Positions 1 to 11,004 of a DNA stretch of 64,000 bases are shown here, piece by piece. The position numbers and the translations under genes are program-made. The stretch is taken from the NCBI GenBank assembly GCA_028023455.1, contig JAQFVV010012476.1, positions 3,347,555 to 3,411,554 on the forward strand, read 5' to 3'. The stretch comes from Epiperipatus broadwayi (lineage: Eukaryota > Onychophora > Udeonychophora > Euonychophora > Peripatidae). The notes under the pieces were generated by a model. It was not told the DNA's origin and searched no databases. It saw nothing but the letters and a program-made list of their open reading frames with translations. Numbering within the stretch: position 1 is the first letter of the stretch; each line of letters opens with the position of its first letter.

Positions 1-19
1 AGGTTGCAGAAAGGAATTT

Positions 20-290
20 GGTGGTAACTAAAAGAAGACTACTTGAATCATTATTGAAACCTTAAAAGAACTTAGCAGAACATTTTCCTTCATGCATTCT
101 TATTTTTGCAGCTGTTTTTACCATGTGATTATACACATGGGAAATGACTATGGATGGGCTGATAACCACAAGTTTTGAATTAGTTTATTGGCATTTTATC
201 TCTATGTTTAAAATCAGGAGACAACTTAGTTTTTATTTTCAATTAGGCAGAAAGAATGTGTGTGAATGATCTTATTTCTATCTCTTCAAA
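20..290 (+). repeat. RTE-associated 5' repeat, copy 1
   Basis: A diverged ~250-bp sequence also found at about 10690-10965 and 61265-61500. Shared landmarks are GCAGCTGTT, ATGGATGGGCTG and GGCAGAAAGAATGTGTGTG. In all three places RTE LINE sequence follows directly. I infer that it is the RTE 5' untranslated region or a partner repeat. No protein is recognised in it. Confidence 0.5.
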
Positions 291-334
291 AAGGAACATT
301 TACGATATATATGCTTTACCAGTATTTGAGAATT

Positions 335-735
335 GGACAATTAATAAAATTCTAATATAGATTCCCAAATTACCCAATGATATAAGGAGGGATATATGTT
401 ACGAGCGACAAGAAGAGAATGATAATGAAATATGTAAGTGAGAAAACAAGCAAGTAACACTGATTTCATTGAAAGAATTAAAAGACTGAAATGAAGCTTG
501 ACTGGATATATTGCTAGAGGAGATGATAATGTATGGATAGTTGAAATTTTAAGTTGATTCCCAAAATATTGTAACAGACATAGGGAGTGCAAATAAGGTG
601 TTTGTATGATGTAAAGTTTGCTGGTGTTGTGTGGAAAAAAGAGACTATGGAACAGATAAATTGAATTAAAGATGGAGAGGTCTTTATCCTGCCATAGATC
701 GCTAGTGATTAAAAATGATAAGATGATGATGACTA
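335..735 (+). mobile_element. RTE-clade LINE, 3'-end fragment
   Basis: Nucleotide similarity to the 3' end of the RTE at 25015-27815. From about 384 it reads through degraded codons for the post-RT tail (GVTRRD-like, then IARRDDN-like and WTIEILNW-like segments). It ends in a short (GAT)n run at 721-732, the usual RTE type of 3' terminus. A short stretch at 335-360 also resembles the RTE 'GGACAATTGAAATC' area, so two pieces may be joined. Frameshifts and stops make it non-coding. Confidence 0.75.
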
Positions 736-3365
736 ATTCGTATTATATTTACCAAAAATAGCACGCACGTGCGCACACGTATATAAATATAATGCATAAT
801 TGGATTTAGACTATTTTTCTGTTAAGCTGTAATTATGTTCATCGTAATTAAATCAAGTAAGACAATTAAATATCAGCTCAAGAAAAAAAAAGAAATTAAT
901 TGAGAAATTCTGCAGTTATTTTGCTATTTCATTAACAACATTGTCAGCTGACACTGCGAGGGATGTTTCTCTCACCTGAAAGAAAATGTGACAGAAGTCG
1001 CTATACCTGTCATTATAAAATTTTAATGAATAGTTTTCTTGTCATTATTTTCTGACATGCACCCTCTAACCTTTGGTTGTTCTGATAGGCTTCAATGACA
1101 CAATCGAATGCAGCAGGAATTTTTTTGTCCTGGTCAACTGTAATTGAAAGACTTTTAGATTCATTTATAATTTATTGGGAAAAATCGTTGCAGAAAAGAA
1201 GAAAATACAATCAACGTTTACATAATGTTTAATAATTAAAAAAAACTCCCCTCACTCTATATTTATTTATTTTGGAAAAACATTAATAATAAATAATATA
1301 TATATTAAAGTGATAAATAGTACATGAATTCATCTTAATAAAATATTAATTTTAAATAATATTTCTAATATATTATGCTCTATAAACTAGCTACTAAAAC
1401 AATATATATAAAGTTTACTGTCATAACCCAGACTGGTTAAATATGCAAAAAATCATAGACACCCACATACCGATACAACTATCCAGGATATTTAGGAATC
1501 AATTATTTATAATTGCTTAGAAATAACCACACAGGCAATTTGTTTCTAATTGCTTAGCCACGACTAGAAAAATATGTTTCTATATTTTACGGGCATATCG
1601 TAGACTTATATTTAAATCGCCACAATTAATGTGTGAAATTTAAATTGACCGAATATTTAAAAATTCTAAATTAAATAGTCTAATTTTAAACTATAAAGAC
1701 AGAGTAAACAATTACTTTTTTTAACACTTTTATAAACACATTTCCACTCTTAGTTTAAATTTAGATCATTCAATTTGAAGTTTTAATTATATCTATGTTA
1801 ATATAAATTATGCGCTTATTTTGTAGTTGTTTACTTATATGTAGTATTTACGTTTCTATAAAAAAGAAAGCTGGACTATTTTTTCTTCTAATTATTGATA
1901 ATAAACAAATATTTTATAGTTCAATTAGATTGTGTTATTGATATGTGACTGTAATTCTTTGTATATACCTCCAGTTGGAATTATGCATGGTTATTTTCTA
2001 TACACAGTGAATTATTGGTTAAGTTAAATTTAAAAAGGTGCTAAAGTAGTAACGATTTGTTCTGGCTTCATAGTTTAGCTTTAAACTATTTAACTTGATT
2101 AATTATACTGATGTTAATTTAAATTTCACACTATATTTAAATATCTATTATCTTTATATATCTATGACAAACTAGAGAATGGTGGAAAATCTTTTTTAAT
2201 TGTTGCAAAGAAATTATAAACAAATGATTATTTATAGATCCAGAGAATGGTTGTATTGATATGTGAATGGCAGCTATGATTCTTAGTTTATATATATATA
2301 TATATTGGATTGAACATTTTTCATGGATTGTTATTATAATAATGAACAGAAATAAGATTATATCCATGTTAAGAGAAATAACGTTTTGCCTTTGATGTTG
2401 CTAGGAAATTATCAATTTAGTAGTCAATCTCTCTGAGGCTAAATACGTTTCCTTCATTAAGCTAATAATAGTTCTTTTGTTGGGGTTTATTGTTTCCTAA
2501 GTTGTTAAATGGATTCAAACAGGAGAGCTATTTTAGTTTGGTGTGAGAATGTGAAAGAATAACATCTTTCTTTATATTCTAAAAATATTTTAAACTTCTC
2601 CAGAGAGTTGTATATATTAAAGTAAATATTTTCCATGGATTGTTATTCTAATGAATAACCAATAAAATTTTAACTATGTAAACAGGGATAACTCACTGCA
2701 GAAAAACAGCTTCTTAACAGATCATCATAGATACACAGTAGAACAGTGAACACTATTAAACAGATTTTTTAATTGTTGAACAATGAGAGTTGTACCTGAT
2801 TTTCAAGCTTGATTTATCATCTAGTTTATAAAGCAAAGTACCACATTATCCATCAGTACTGGATGAGTCATTGTGTTGATTACTGAAAAGAAATGAGCAT
2901 TATAAAAAGTTATAAGTTATACTTAAAGCAAATTAAAAAGCAGTTTATAGATGTGGCAAAGATGCTACCACTCCACCTCATATTTGATATGGTTATGTAG
3001 TTGAAGTGGATTGATTTATTCATATTAGGTAGCTTAATTTTTGGTATATTTCTCTAGTTAGTATTGGGTGATGGATATTTCTAATACACGTTAAACTATA
3101 GAACAAAAGTGTGTTTAAAATTGCTAAAATAAATAATTGTTTACTCTATCTTTAGAGTTTAAATTTAGACTGTTTACAGCATTAAGAATATCTCAGTTAT
3201 TATTTAAATATCATTTACTTTATATAAAGCTAATTTAAGATACTATCATATTTTTTTAGTTTATTCTAAATAGTTTTAAACAATGATATTGTAATTGTCC
3301 TGAACTTTTTTAGCAGTATGAGTAGAATAGTTCTTAATATATGTATATAGTCTATACTAAATTTA
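736..3365. other. AT-rich stretch, no gene seen
   Basis: No recognisable coding sequence. A purine/pyrimidine-alternating run lies near 757-785. A roughly 35-bp segment at 1688-1722 recurs inverted at about 3135-3170 (AGAGTAAACAATTA core), so these could be ends of a 1.5-kb decayed element. A ~40-bp direct repeat with the core ATGGATTGTTATT occurs at about 2310-2350 and 2625-2665. Confidence 0.4.
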
Positions 3366-3369
3366 ATGT

Positions 3370-3800
3370 AATTAGACAGGACTTGAATTCAAACTTTTAA
3401 GCTCCCTGTAGGCATTCACTCCAACTTATACAACTGATACACATGATCATATAATGCGAAAAAGATAAATGATTTCCAATATATTGGCATCAACATGAGC
3501 TTTGAGCATTCCATCCTTAGATTTTTAATGATATGAATGTCTGAAGAATTGTAGAGTAGAGAAGTCTGAAGCCTGTCCGTTAACATTTGAAGAATTGCTA
3601 TCTTAATATAAACTGAGTGCTGATTGTATATTTGTGTTGGAGATCTGGTTCTGGACCAACTGATCAGTGCTGGTTCAGTATGAAATATGTACCTTGGAGA
3701 TCATTTATTGTTTTCACATGTGTTGTCATGTGCATCAGTTGTATGAAATGGAGTGGATGGTTCTAGGGGTCTTGAAAGTCTGAGTTCAAATATCGGAAGA

Positions 3801-3802
<2 letters not shown>
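3370..3802 (+). repeat. Hammerhead-family foldback repeat (family B), copy 1
   Basis: A left arm (about 3370-3500) is the diverged reverse complement of the right arm (about 3630-3802). The element matches the better copies at 24304-24894, 33785-34160 and 46473-47033. The right arm carries the shared ribozyme-like core at 3650-3712. It ends with a tRNA B-box-like GAGTTCAAAT near 3782, followed directly by a (TA)n run. No protein is encoded. Confidence 0.65.
3650..3712 (+). ncRNA. Degenerate hammerhead ribozyme core (family B)
   Basis: Order seen: GGACCAA, CTGATCAG, stem II TGCTG-GTT-CAGTA, then GAAA, ATATGTA and CTTGGAGATCATT. The CCAA/TTGG inner stem I pairing is kept. The catalytic box reads CTGATCA instead of CTGATGA, so an invariant core G is changed, and stem II has a mismatch. 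I expect it to be inactive. It is recognised mainly by comparison with the intact minus-strand copy at 37481-37539. Confidence 0.5.

Positions 3803-3857
<55 letters not shown>
3803..3857. repeat. (AT)n microsatellite
   Basis: An uninterrupted AT dinucleotide run of about 55 bp directly follows the family B foldback repeat. Confidence 0.95.
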
Positions 3858-3858
<1 letters not shown>

Positions 3859-4291
3859 TATACTTTGGGGTTCATCCATGTATGATTTTGATTATGAATA
3901 TATGGATGTTTTGGCTTGATCACTCAAGCCATCAACTGGAAGATGAATAAATATTATAAAGATTATTGTAGATGCACTATAAACACAAATTTATAACAAT
4001 CTTAAAATACAATAAATAAAAAAAACAGAGTAATAAAACTGAAAATATAAGTCGGAAAACCTTCAGACTAATATGTTTTTAAAAAAATTCTTCCAAATAT
4101 GTGGAAGTTTAAATGTGTCATCAAGCTTATTGATAAAATTTGGTCATTTTAATATCTCAATAACTTCTCTGATTTTACATAAAATAATACTTAGATGAAC
4201 CTGCAAAGTATATTATTTATATGTGTAATTCATGAAAATCTTTGTATCAACATATATATATTAAAATGAAAATTTTCACAGGCTATAGATA

Positions 4292-4541
4292 TAAATGAAA
4301 TGTTATCAGGATACATCAGTGTATAATTAATTGTATCAAAAATATATATTAACATTTTGACCAGGTCACACTGCTCATTAACCGGATAAAAAATATTATG
4401 AAAATAGTTGTAGCTGTACAACTGTTTTCATTATATTTATTATCCAGTTGACGAACAGTGTGACCCAGCCAAAATATGTTGATATACATATTTTTACTAT
4501 ATTTATTTATACATGGATGTACCTAGATAACATTTCATTTA
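4292..4541. repeat. 250-bp palindrome
   Basis: The left arm 4292-4412 and right arm 4417-4541 are reverse complements at high identity. The centre is AGTTGTA-GCTG-TACAACT at 4406-4423. Shared arm words include GGTCACACTG/CAGTGTGACC and TAAATGAAATGTTATC. No ORF or terminal motif of a known family is recognised. An RTE fragment abuts its right end. It may be a foldback MITE. Confidence 0.75.
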
Positions 4542-4905
4542 CTTCAGACCATTCATTAAGAAGTATGGAGAGATGTTTGTTCCTAGTAACAAGAAGAGAT
4601 TGAAAATGAACTACATGGGCAATAGAACAAACAGGTGTTGCTGATATCATTGAAATAATTAGACTGCAGTGAAGTTAAGTTGGCATAATGCTAAAAGAGA
4701 TAATAGATGGACAGTTGAAATGTTAAACAGGATTTCAAGATATTGTAAAAGACTTAGAAAGAGACCATATGTGAGATGGATGGATGAAATAAAGAAGCGT
4801 GCTTGAATTATATGAAAAAGAGAGGCTAGAATTTGGAGAAGTTGGGTTGAACTTGAAGAGATCTTCCTCTTGAAGTGGATCAATAATTATTAAAAATAAT
4901 GTCTA
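4542..4905 (+). mobile_element. RTE-clade LINE, 3'-end fragment
   Basis: Matches the RTE 3' end (compare 27455-27815). GACCATTCATTAAGAAGTATGG aligns with the segment before GVTRRD, and the sequence continues to the AAGTGGATCAATAATTATT end. The plus-strand reading frame is repeatedly interrupted. The 5' end is truncated near the C-terminal part of the reverse-transcriptase protein. Confidence 0.75.
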
Positions 4906-4909
4906 TATA

Positions 4910-5060
4910 AGTATATAAAACCATTAATAAAGGTGGGGGAGGGCAATTTCTGCCTTTATTGTTTAAAAGAGGTTGCCTTGACAATAGTTTGAAATTTTTG
5001 ATGGTTATTAATAGTGTGATTGTCTAAGTGTTTAGCCATAAGTACTATTGTGATTATTAT
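4910..5060 (+). repeat. Family A repeat (TTGCCTTGACAACAG), copy 1
   Basis: Contains the family signature AGGTTGCCTTGACAA followed by the conserved tail (TTATT...GATTGTCTAAGTGTT). Preceded by ATTAATAAAGGTG, which also precedes copy 2 at 5243. The family recurs at 7855-8240, 27840, 28385, 44205 and 55780. It is non-coding and its class is unknown. Confidence 0.7.
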
Positions 5061-5239
5061 TTAAATAATACTTTGGGTGCAATTTGAAATTATAATTGCA
5101 GTTTGTAATGTTATAATTAACTATTTATTAGTCTACATTCAGAATAGGTTATATTTACATGTTTAAAGAGGTTTACTTAAATTTCTTTGAATCAATAATT
5201 TCAATCTCTGTGGTCAAGTTGCAATCTTTAGTATCTATA

Positions 5240-5380
5240 TAAATATATTAGACCATTAATAAAGGTGAGACTCCACCTTTATTGTTTAAAGAAGGTTGCC
5301 TTGACAACAGTTTGAAATTTTTAATTGTTATTGATATTGGGATTCTCTAAGTGTTGACTAGTTTTTATTGCTGTATATAT
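5240..5380 (+). repeat. Family A repeat, copy 2
   Basis: A direct repeat of 4910-5060. Here AATAAAGGTGAGACTCCACC forms a small hairpin ahead of the GGTTGCCTTGACAACAG signature. Confidence 0.7.
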
Positions 5381-6935
5381 CACATTACCATGATTGATAT
5401 TTGAAATAGAACAGAAATTATCAACAATCTGATTGTAGCTTTGAAAACAGCATTGTCTGTCATAATGTTATTAAAATAAGATAACCAATTACTATGTGCA
5501 CTTATGGTCTAAGTATATGTATATGCAAATAGATAATAATGTTATTATAGTCAATGACATATATTCCTACTTAGCATTTGATGGTATAAATACTGAGAAA
5601 ACAGTCCTATTCTCTACTAGGTTCCTTTTGGTTATAAAAAAGGTTGTTATGAATGACTAAAACTGAAAGTTTGAATATTAATAAATCTAATTATTTATTG
5701 TAGAATGTTTATTAAATGGATTGATTTTTATTTAACAAAGTAAAGAAATTTCTTGTTTAAAACTTTGTAACATATAAACAAAAAATATGTACAGACATTG
5801 GATCACTATGTAAATATATATATAATATTTTATATAATTGTTTAAATATATTTATATATAAGAAATTTGTGCATATACATGTAAATATGCTTTATGAAAT
5901 ATATAGTGTTTAAAAAAAAACAATTCCAGTTTGTAGTTGAAATTAATGCATATTTAATGCTGAACACCATAACTATCATTAGCCTTGCTGAGTCTGGAAA
6001 CAGCCTTATAAAACACTCTTATTATTATGCAAAATGCTCTAATTTACATATCAAATAATTTGATAATTAGATGCTGTTGCTTATTTCTTAATAATATTGT
6101 TGTTGATGATATACCAGGTATCATTTATTTTTCTTTTGCTGTTATATTGCTGTACACATATCAGTTTAACCCTTTATGGGTTCAAACAGTGTCTATGTTC
6201 CTTTTTATGGTCTAATTAAAAAGTTTAATGTAATTTTAAAATATAAAATTGCAAGCACAGACAACAATAAGCCATGGATAACAATGTCTTATATTTCAAG
6301 TAACTTGACAAAAATAAGGATCTTATGTTAAATGTAGACTTTAAAATAACAGCTAATCTAAATGGGTTAATCAATAACTCCATAGATAAAATTGAGAAAA
6401 AAGTATTTCTACAAGTAGTATATGCTATCTAATATAATGGTTGAGAATGTACTGGCATATGATACAGTGAATTGCAAACCAATATAATCAACAAGAATAA
6501 ATCAGCATAATAATATTTAAAGGGCAATAGAAAATTCAGCATGAATGTTTGTTTTCTTAGACCATGAAAGGGAACATGGACCATGGACATTGTTTTGATT
6601 CACAAGACATTAAAGTGATCTTCATAGAGCTAGATGGCAGGAAAAGTAAAATAAAAGAGGCATCATATATTATGAACAAGGTTGATGCTATTAACAATAA
6701 GAGCAAATAGCATTCAAATAGTCAAATTATTTGAATATGTAAATTAAAATGTTTTGCATAATAATAATGGTAGTTATAAGGCTGACTCCAGTCTCAACAA
6801 AAATTGCTATAATTGTAGTGCTTCAGTTATTTATTTTAATCATTATTGACACCTCCTGCTTTAACCATTTATGATAATTTTTCTTTATAACCAAAAAGAA
6901 TCTAGTATTAAATGCTAAACAATTACAAATAAAAT

Positions 6936-6938
<3 letters not shown>
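5381..6938. other. AT-rich stretch, no gene seen
   Basis: No recognisable repeat family or coding signal. Short open stretches in this segment have no family motif. Confidence 0.4.

Positions 6939-7019
<81 letters not shown>
6939..7019. repeat. (TA)n microsatellite
   Basis: An uninterrupted TA dinucleotide run of about 80 bp. Confidence 0.95.
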
Positions 7020-7022
<3 letters not shown>

Positions 7023-7627
7023 GTAGAATGTTATATATTGTGATTTTATATATATATAAAGATAAAATGAGCCATTACAGAGCAAAGGCTTCTTCATCAA
7101 TCCTTCAAAAAAAAAAAATGAAAGAAAATGCATTACAAATATCCTTGTAAATTACCTTCTAGCTAAGACAATCTAGATCCTCTTTTACTAACTAATTTTA
7201 GATTAATAGTTATATTAACTATGAACTGTCTACCCAAATTCTGTTTGGAACCAAAAAAAATCCAAATTTATCTTATCTGGCTTGAATATGACTCAAGTCA
7301 TGCAAATAATCTTTGCTGTAGCATTATTAGTATCAGCATGAGTATTCCAGGAATTCCAGATAGTTGTGCATTAAATACCCACTCCAATAACAATTTCTGA
7401 TTTTGCCTTTATCAGTGAGGATCTGGGTAAATAAAACTACTGTACTTCTTATTTTTCATAATTCCTTTTAATTATTTGTCTACTAACAAGTTAAATGCAT
7501 GGAATTCAAAAATATCATGATTTAAAAATCAAGTCATTCTGCTTCTATAGTTATGTAGCTCTGATACCAGGTCTGTAATTATATATGTTAGTAATCCAGT
7601 TCTTCTTAATTATACGTTCCTAAACAT
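7020..7627. other. AT-rich stretch, no gene seen
   Basis: No feature recognised. Confidence 0.35.
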
Positions 7628-7840
7628 TATATTATCATTATTATCAAACATTGTTGATCCTAGTTTAATCCAGTTTCTCTGATCTTTATCTTCTCCACAG
7701 TAAACTTACTTCATCCTTCAATCTCACAATGTGATATCTTTCTAGCTTTTTCACAATCTCTTGTGATCCAGTTCAAGATTTCAATTATCTAGTTGTACCA
7801 TCTCTTCTTGCAATATATCCATCTTAGCTTCACATACATG
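7628..7840 (-). mobile_element. RTE-clade LINE, 3'-end fragment
   Basis: The minus strand reads like the RTE tail. It runs from a 'GATATATTGCAAGAAGAGATGG' equivalent of the IARRDD segment through TTGAAATCTTGAACTGGAT to the final TTTGATAATAATG. It aligns with about 27590-27810 and is heavily mutated. Confidence 0.65.
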
Positions 7841-7854
7841 AATACACACATCTA

Positions 7855-8235
7855 TATAAGGAATTCTACCTTTATTGTTAAAAGGAGGTTGCCTTGACAA
7901 CCATTTAAGATTTTTGATTGTTATCTAAATTAGGATTATCTAAGTTTTAAATGGTTTCTAATGATTATTATAAGGAGGTTACCTCAACAACAGTTTCAGA
8001 TTTTCAATTGTTATCTAAGTTGGGATTGTTGAAGTATTGACTGGTTTCTAATGGTTATTATAAGGAGGTTGCCTTGACAACAGTTTGAGATTTTTTATTG
8101 TTATCTAAACTGAGATTGCTAAGATTTGACTGGTTTTTAAAGATTATATATATATATAAGCAAACCAGTAAAACACTTAGACAATACTAATTTAGATAGC
8201 AATCAAAAATCTCAACCTGTTGTCAAGGCAATCTC
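7855..8235. repeat. Family A tandem array: three 90-bp units plus one inverted unit
   Basis: Units start with AAGGAGGTT at 7882, 7972 and 8062, an exact 90-bp step twice. Each contains the TTGCCTTGACAACAG-type signature (TTACCTCAACAACAG in the middle unit). Unit 3 runs into a short TATATATATA at about 8148-8158. An inverted copy (CTGTTGTCAAGGCAATCTCC, about 8160-8234) follows, so the last two form a hairpin. Confidence 0.85.
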
Positions 8236-8269
8236 CTTTATGGATCCACATATTTAAATAGACCCTAAA

Positions 8270-8640
8270 GATTGCAACTCAACCATATCCTTTATTTACA
8301 TGATTAAAACAGCTTATATGTGGTAAAATAGAAAGTTATATTTATATTTAAGATATTACATATATAAAAAGTGGAATGGAGTTGAATTCATTGGTTGTAT
8401 TTAATAATGATAGACATACTAATCTTTAAATAAAGTTTAGGGTTATTTGTGGATTTAAAATTATATAATCATTTTTAGTTTAATAAATGATTAATAATAA
8501 TCACTTAAAGCATTTTGCAGGGAGGGAGTGTGTGATAGTTTTGAACATAACAAATTTGACATCTGAGATAATAAATTATTATAATTTGATAATAATAAAC
8601 ACTGAGCAAGGGTAACAAAAACATGTGAGAGATCATGACC
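8270..8640 (-). repeat. Family C repeat, diverged copy
   Basis: Plus-strand text such as AATAAATGATTAATAATAATCA and AAATTTGACATCTGAG resembles the reverse complement of family C (compare 37880-38115 and 49474-49585). It leads straight into the ribozyme-like core at 8640-8700. A related stretch follows at 8960-9240 with the same ATATGTGGTAAAATA lead-in. Confidence 0.5.
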
Positions 8641-8698
8641 TAGTCTAATTGATGAGTGCTGGTTTAGCATGAAATGCATTTATCTTTTCCATGGGTAT
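8636..8698 (+). ncRNA. Degenerate hammerhead core (family C)
   Basis: Order seen: GACCTAGTCTAA, TTGATGAG, TGCTG-GTT-TAGCAT, GAAA, TGCATT. The stem II, GAAA and ATGCAT parts match the intact copy at 37481-37539. The first core base is T instead of C (TTGATGAG), which should abolish catalysis. Confidence 0.5.
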
Positions 8699-8725
8699 TT
8701 ATTTATCTTAATATCACAAAATCAT

Positions 8726-8962
8726 CACCTCTTATGCATACACAAGTTGTTAAAACAGTAACAATTCTCTCCATGCCCAAGTACCACCCAAAGCAAGCCA
8801 TAATAGTCAGTGGATACAAGAAGGTTTGTGCATCAAAACTAGTCTGGGAATATTGGATGAGTATGCCCAAGACAGGGATTTTAATGAACAAGCCTATCAT
8901 CTACTGATTACTATGCATGGCACCAAGTGATACTACTATATGGAGTGAGTTGCTACTGTCTT
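8726..8962. repeat. Family D foldback, copy 1
   Basis: The left arm (about 8750-8815) and right arm (about 8900-8962) are reverse complements at roughly 70%: ACAGTAACAATTCTCTCCAT pairs with ATGGAGTGAGTTGCTACTGT. The loop contains AAACTAGTCTGGGAATATTGG, which is shared with copies at 41125-41310 and 56500-56800. The hammerhead-like box seen in those copies is lost here. Confidence 0.65.
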
Positions 8963-9238
8963 TATTTATATGATTAAAATATATGTGGTAAAATAAAAGC
9001 TGTTAAATACATTATTATAAATAGAATGAAGTGAAATGGAGTTGGGTGTGATGATGGTTAATAATAGTAGATTTATTAATGTTTAATTAAAGTTTAAAGT
9101 ATATATCTAGGATAAAAATATTATGATAATATCTAAGCTAATATATAATTAATAATGTTCATTAAGAGAGTTTTTTGGGAAGGATGGTCCACGGTTGTGA
9201 ATAGAGAAAGTTTGGCACTTTTACATTAAATTATTATA
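8960..9238 (-). repeat. Family C-like repeat, interrupted by hairpin element
   Basis: Shares ATATGTGGTAAAATA, GAAATGGAGTTG and TTTGGCACTTTTACATTAAA-type text with 8310-8560. Its final words ATTAAATTATTATA are repeated on the far side of the compound hairpin at 9477-9490, so the hairpin element interrupted it. Confidence 0.5.
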
Positions 9239-9476
9239 AATTATATAATTTTAAATCTTCACATTCGATAAATTCAATTTATAAAACAAAATAAGCGTAT
9301 GTCACGCTTGAATGTGAAGCTATAATAAGATAAAGTAATTAAATACGCTAAGCGCTTTCGAGGTCCTTTACCTCATATTCATAGCGAAGCTGTGAGCTGC
9401 GCTATGAATATGAGGTAAAGGACCTTTATCTTATTATAGCTTCACATTCAAGCGTGACATACGCTTATTTTGTTTT
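9239..9476. mobile_element. Compound hairpin insertion with 14-bp flanking repeat
   Basis: ATTAAATTATTATA occurs perfectly at 9225-9238 and 9477-9490, so the 238 bp between looks inserted. Outer arms 9281-9335 and 9424-9478 are a perfect 55-bp inverted repeat. An inner perfect 26-bp inverted repeat occupies 9361-9386 and 9400-9425, with a 13-nt loop. A 25-nt segment (9336-9360) on the left side has no partner. Perfect arms suggest recent formation or gene conversion. No ORF. A long flanking duplication would fit LINE-type retroinsertion. Confidence 0.7.
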
Positions 9477-9490
9477 ATTAAATTATTATA

Positions 9491-9699
9491 TATAATACAA
9501 ACATCCTCAATATATCTTTATTGAGATTATATTATTCAACGACGAATTGGTAGAAAATAGGCATAATTTTCTTGTTTGTTTTGTTTTCTGTCTAATTAGT
9601 AATTATATGCCTACTTCACCTGTATTTTCTATCGTATAGCTATTGGATAAACGACAAAGGTTGTTGGAAATTCTTAATTGCCTAAAAAAAATCACTTAA
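9491..9699. other. AT-rich, no gene seen
   Basis: TAGAAAATAGGCATAA near 9550 is echoed inverted near 9605-9635 (TTATATGCCTA, TATTTTCTA). This is a short decayed inverted repeat with no identity assigned. Confidence 0.3.
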
Positions 9700-9748
9700 T
9701 GCCACCCCTGGCTATCAGATGGATGTGCTAACTGCTACACCAGACATA
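9700..9748 (-). repeat. tRNA-like 5' fragment (SINE head?)
   Basis: The minus strand reads TCTGGTGTAGCAGTTAGCAC, an A-box-like start of a tRNA-derived sequence. No B box follows, so it is at most a truncated SINE or tRNA relic. Confidence 0.35.
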
Positions 9749-10449
9749 CTCTTAAGTATTTCTATGGTTTAGATGTTTTGAATTTAAAGCTTTTAAATTA
9801 TTACTTGTTCTGGCGGTGTGTATATATATAACATTTAAATGTCAACCGTTTGTTTTACCAAATGCAAAATCTGTCATCATTTAAATCTCATTTTTAAAAG
9901 AGAAGGGAGAAAGAAAAAATCTATTATAATTTATATTCTGTTTTGAATTTTTATTATTTTGATTTTGGTTTGATTGGTCCCCAGGCGTTTATTTCTTTAC
10001 GGCCAGTGGCTTATTCTGTCTATAAAATGATTAACTTCAGTAATAAAAGTCACTAGTATGTTATCCATTATTCATTTCGTTGTTTTTTTTATTTTATTTT
10101 ATTTTAACCACGACTATTATAGTCCTTTCAAACCTTTAGATTAATAATATCTTCTAATTATTCGTCTTCGCTCCTGCGGTTTTTTGATTTATACACTCAT
10201 TTTAACTTCATAAATTTTAAGTTTTTTATTATTAATTTTTAATCAATTTAATCCGTTGCTGTCGTTTAAAACTAAACAATCTTCAATTGGTGATATTCGA
10301 AAGCAATTTAAATATCTTTATGTGAAATCGATGTTCATATGTAATAATATGAGTGTTGTCTTAATATTTAAGTTTTCAACCGTACGGCAGGTGATGAAAG
10401 ATACTTTAACCAATCGGTAATGTTTTATCACTGCTTCCTAGGCGCTGGG

Positions 10450-10516
10450 CGCTTTGGTGTAGTTAGCAGAGTTTGAGATCTGGAGGTCCCAGGATCGAAT
10501 CTGGCATTCTCAGGTT
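10450..10516 (+). repeat. tRNA-like sequence (SINE head or tRNA pseudogene)
   Basis: GCGCTTTGGTGTAGTTAGCA supplies an A-box (TGGTGTAGTTAGCAG). GGATCGAATCT about 35 nt later supplies a B-box close to GGTTCGAATCC. The acceptor ends do not pair well and there is no clean cloverleaf, so I call it a tRNA-derived repeat rather than a functional tRNA. Confidence 0.55.
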
Positions 10517-10689
10517 TGATGTTCTTTTCGCAATGAAATCATTAGCGTTTTTTTAAATTGTGTAATATGCAAATTAATATAATTTATACATATTGTTCAG
10601 AACTACATCTTAATCTATATATAATAAACTCTTTAATATACAAAAGTACAACTCTTATATTACATTTGCTGCTAATGAAAGGAAACCTT

Positions 10690-10965
10690 TTTATTTATCT
10701 TTGAGGTCTTAAAGAAACTGACCAGGGTAAATTCCTAAAGTCTACTTCATACGGGCATATCATTGCAGTTGTTATTGTAATATACAAACATGGATGGGCT
10801 ACTCACGAACATGCATTACTCAACATGATGTGTTGACTTATTACCCCTGAGTTTAAGTTCAAGCAACGCAACGGTTTTCTTTTCAATTGTCTGATAGCTC
10901 CGAACAGACATATCAGGTTTTTTTAATAAGGCAGAATGAATATATAAGTTAATGAACATTTTAAA
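10690..10965 (+). repeat. RTE-associated 5' repeat, copy 2
   Basis: Matches 61265-61500: GGGTAAATTCCTAAAG, GCAGTTGTTATT, ACATGGATGGGCTACTCACG, AACATGCATTACTC and AATAAGGCAGAATG. It is followed after about 40 bp by an RTE 3' fragment. Confidence 0.65.
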
Positions 10966-11004
10966 ATAGTTATTTACAGTCATTACAGTATAACTATAAT
11001 ATAT

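Noticed and set aside
6939-7133. Open frame with a Tyr-Ile repeat
   Set aside because: It is a reading of the (TA)n microsatellite.
10450-10516. Functional tRNA gene
   Set aside because: A and B boxes are present but acceptor and anticodon stems do not form a clean cloverleaf. Better explained as a tRNA-derived repeat.
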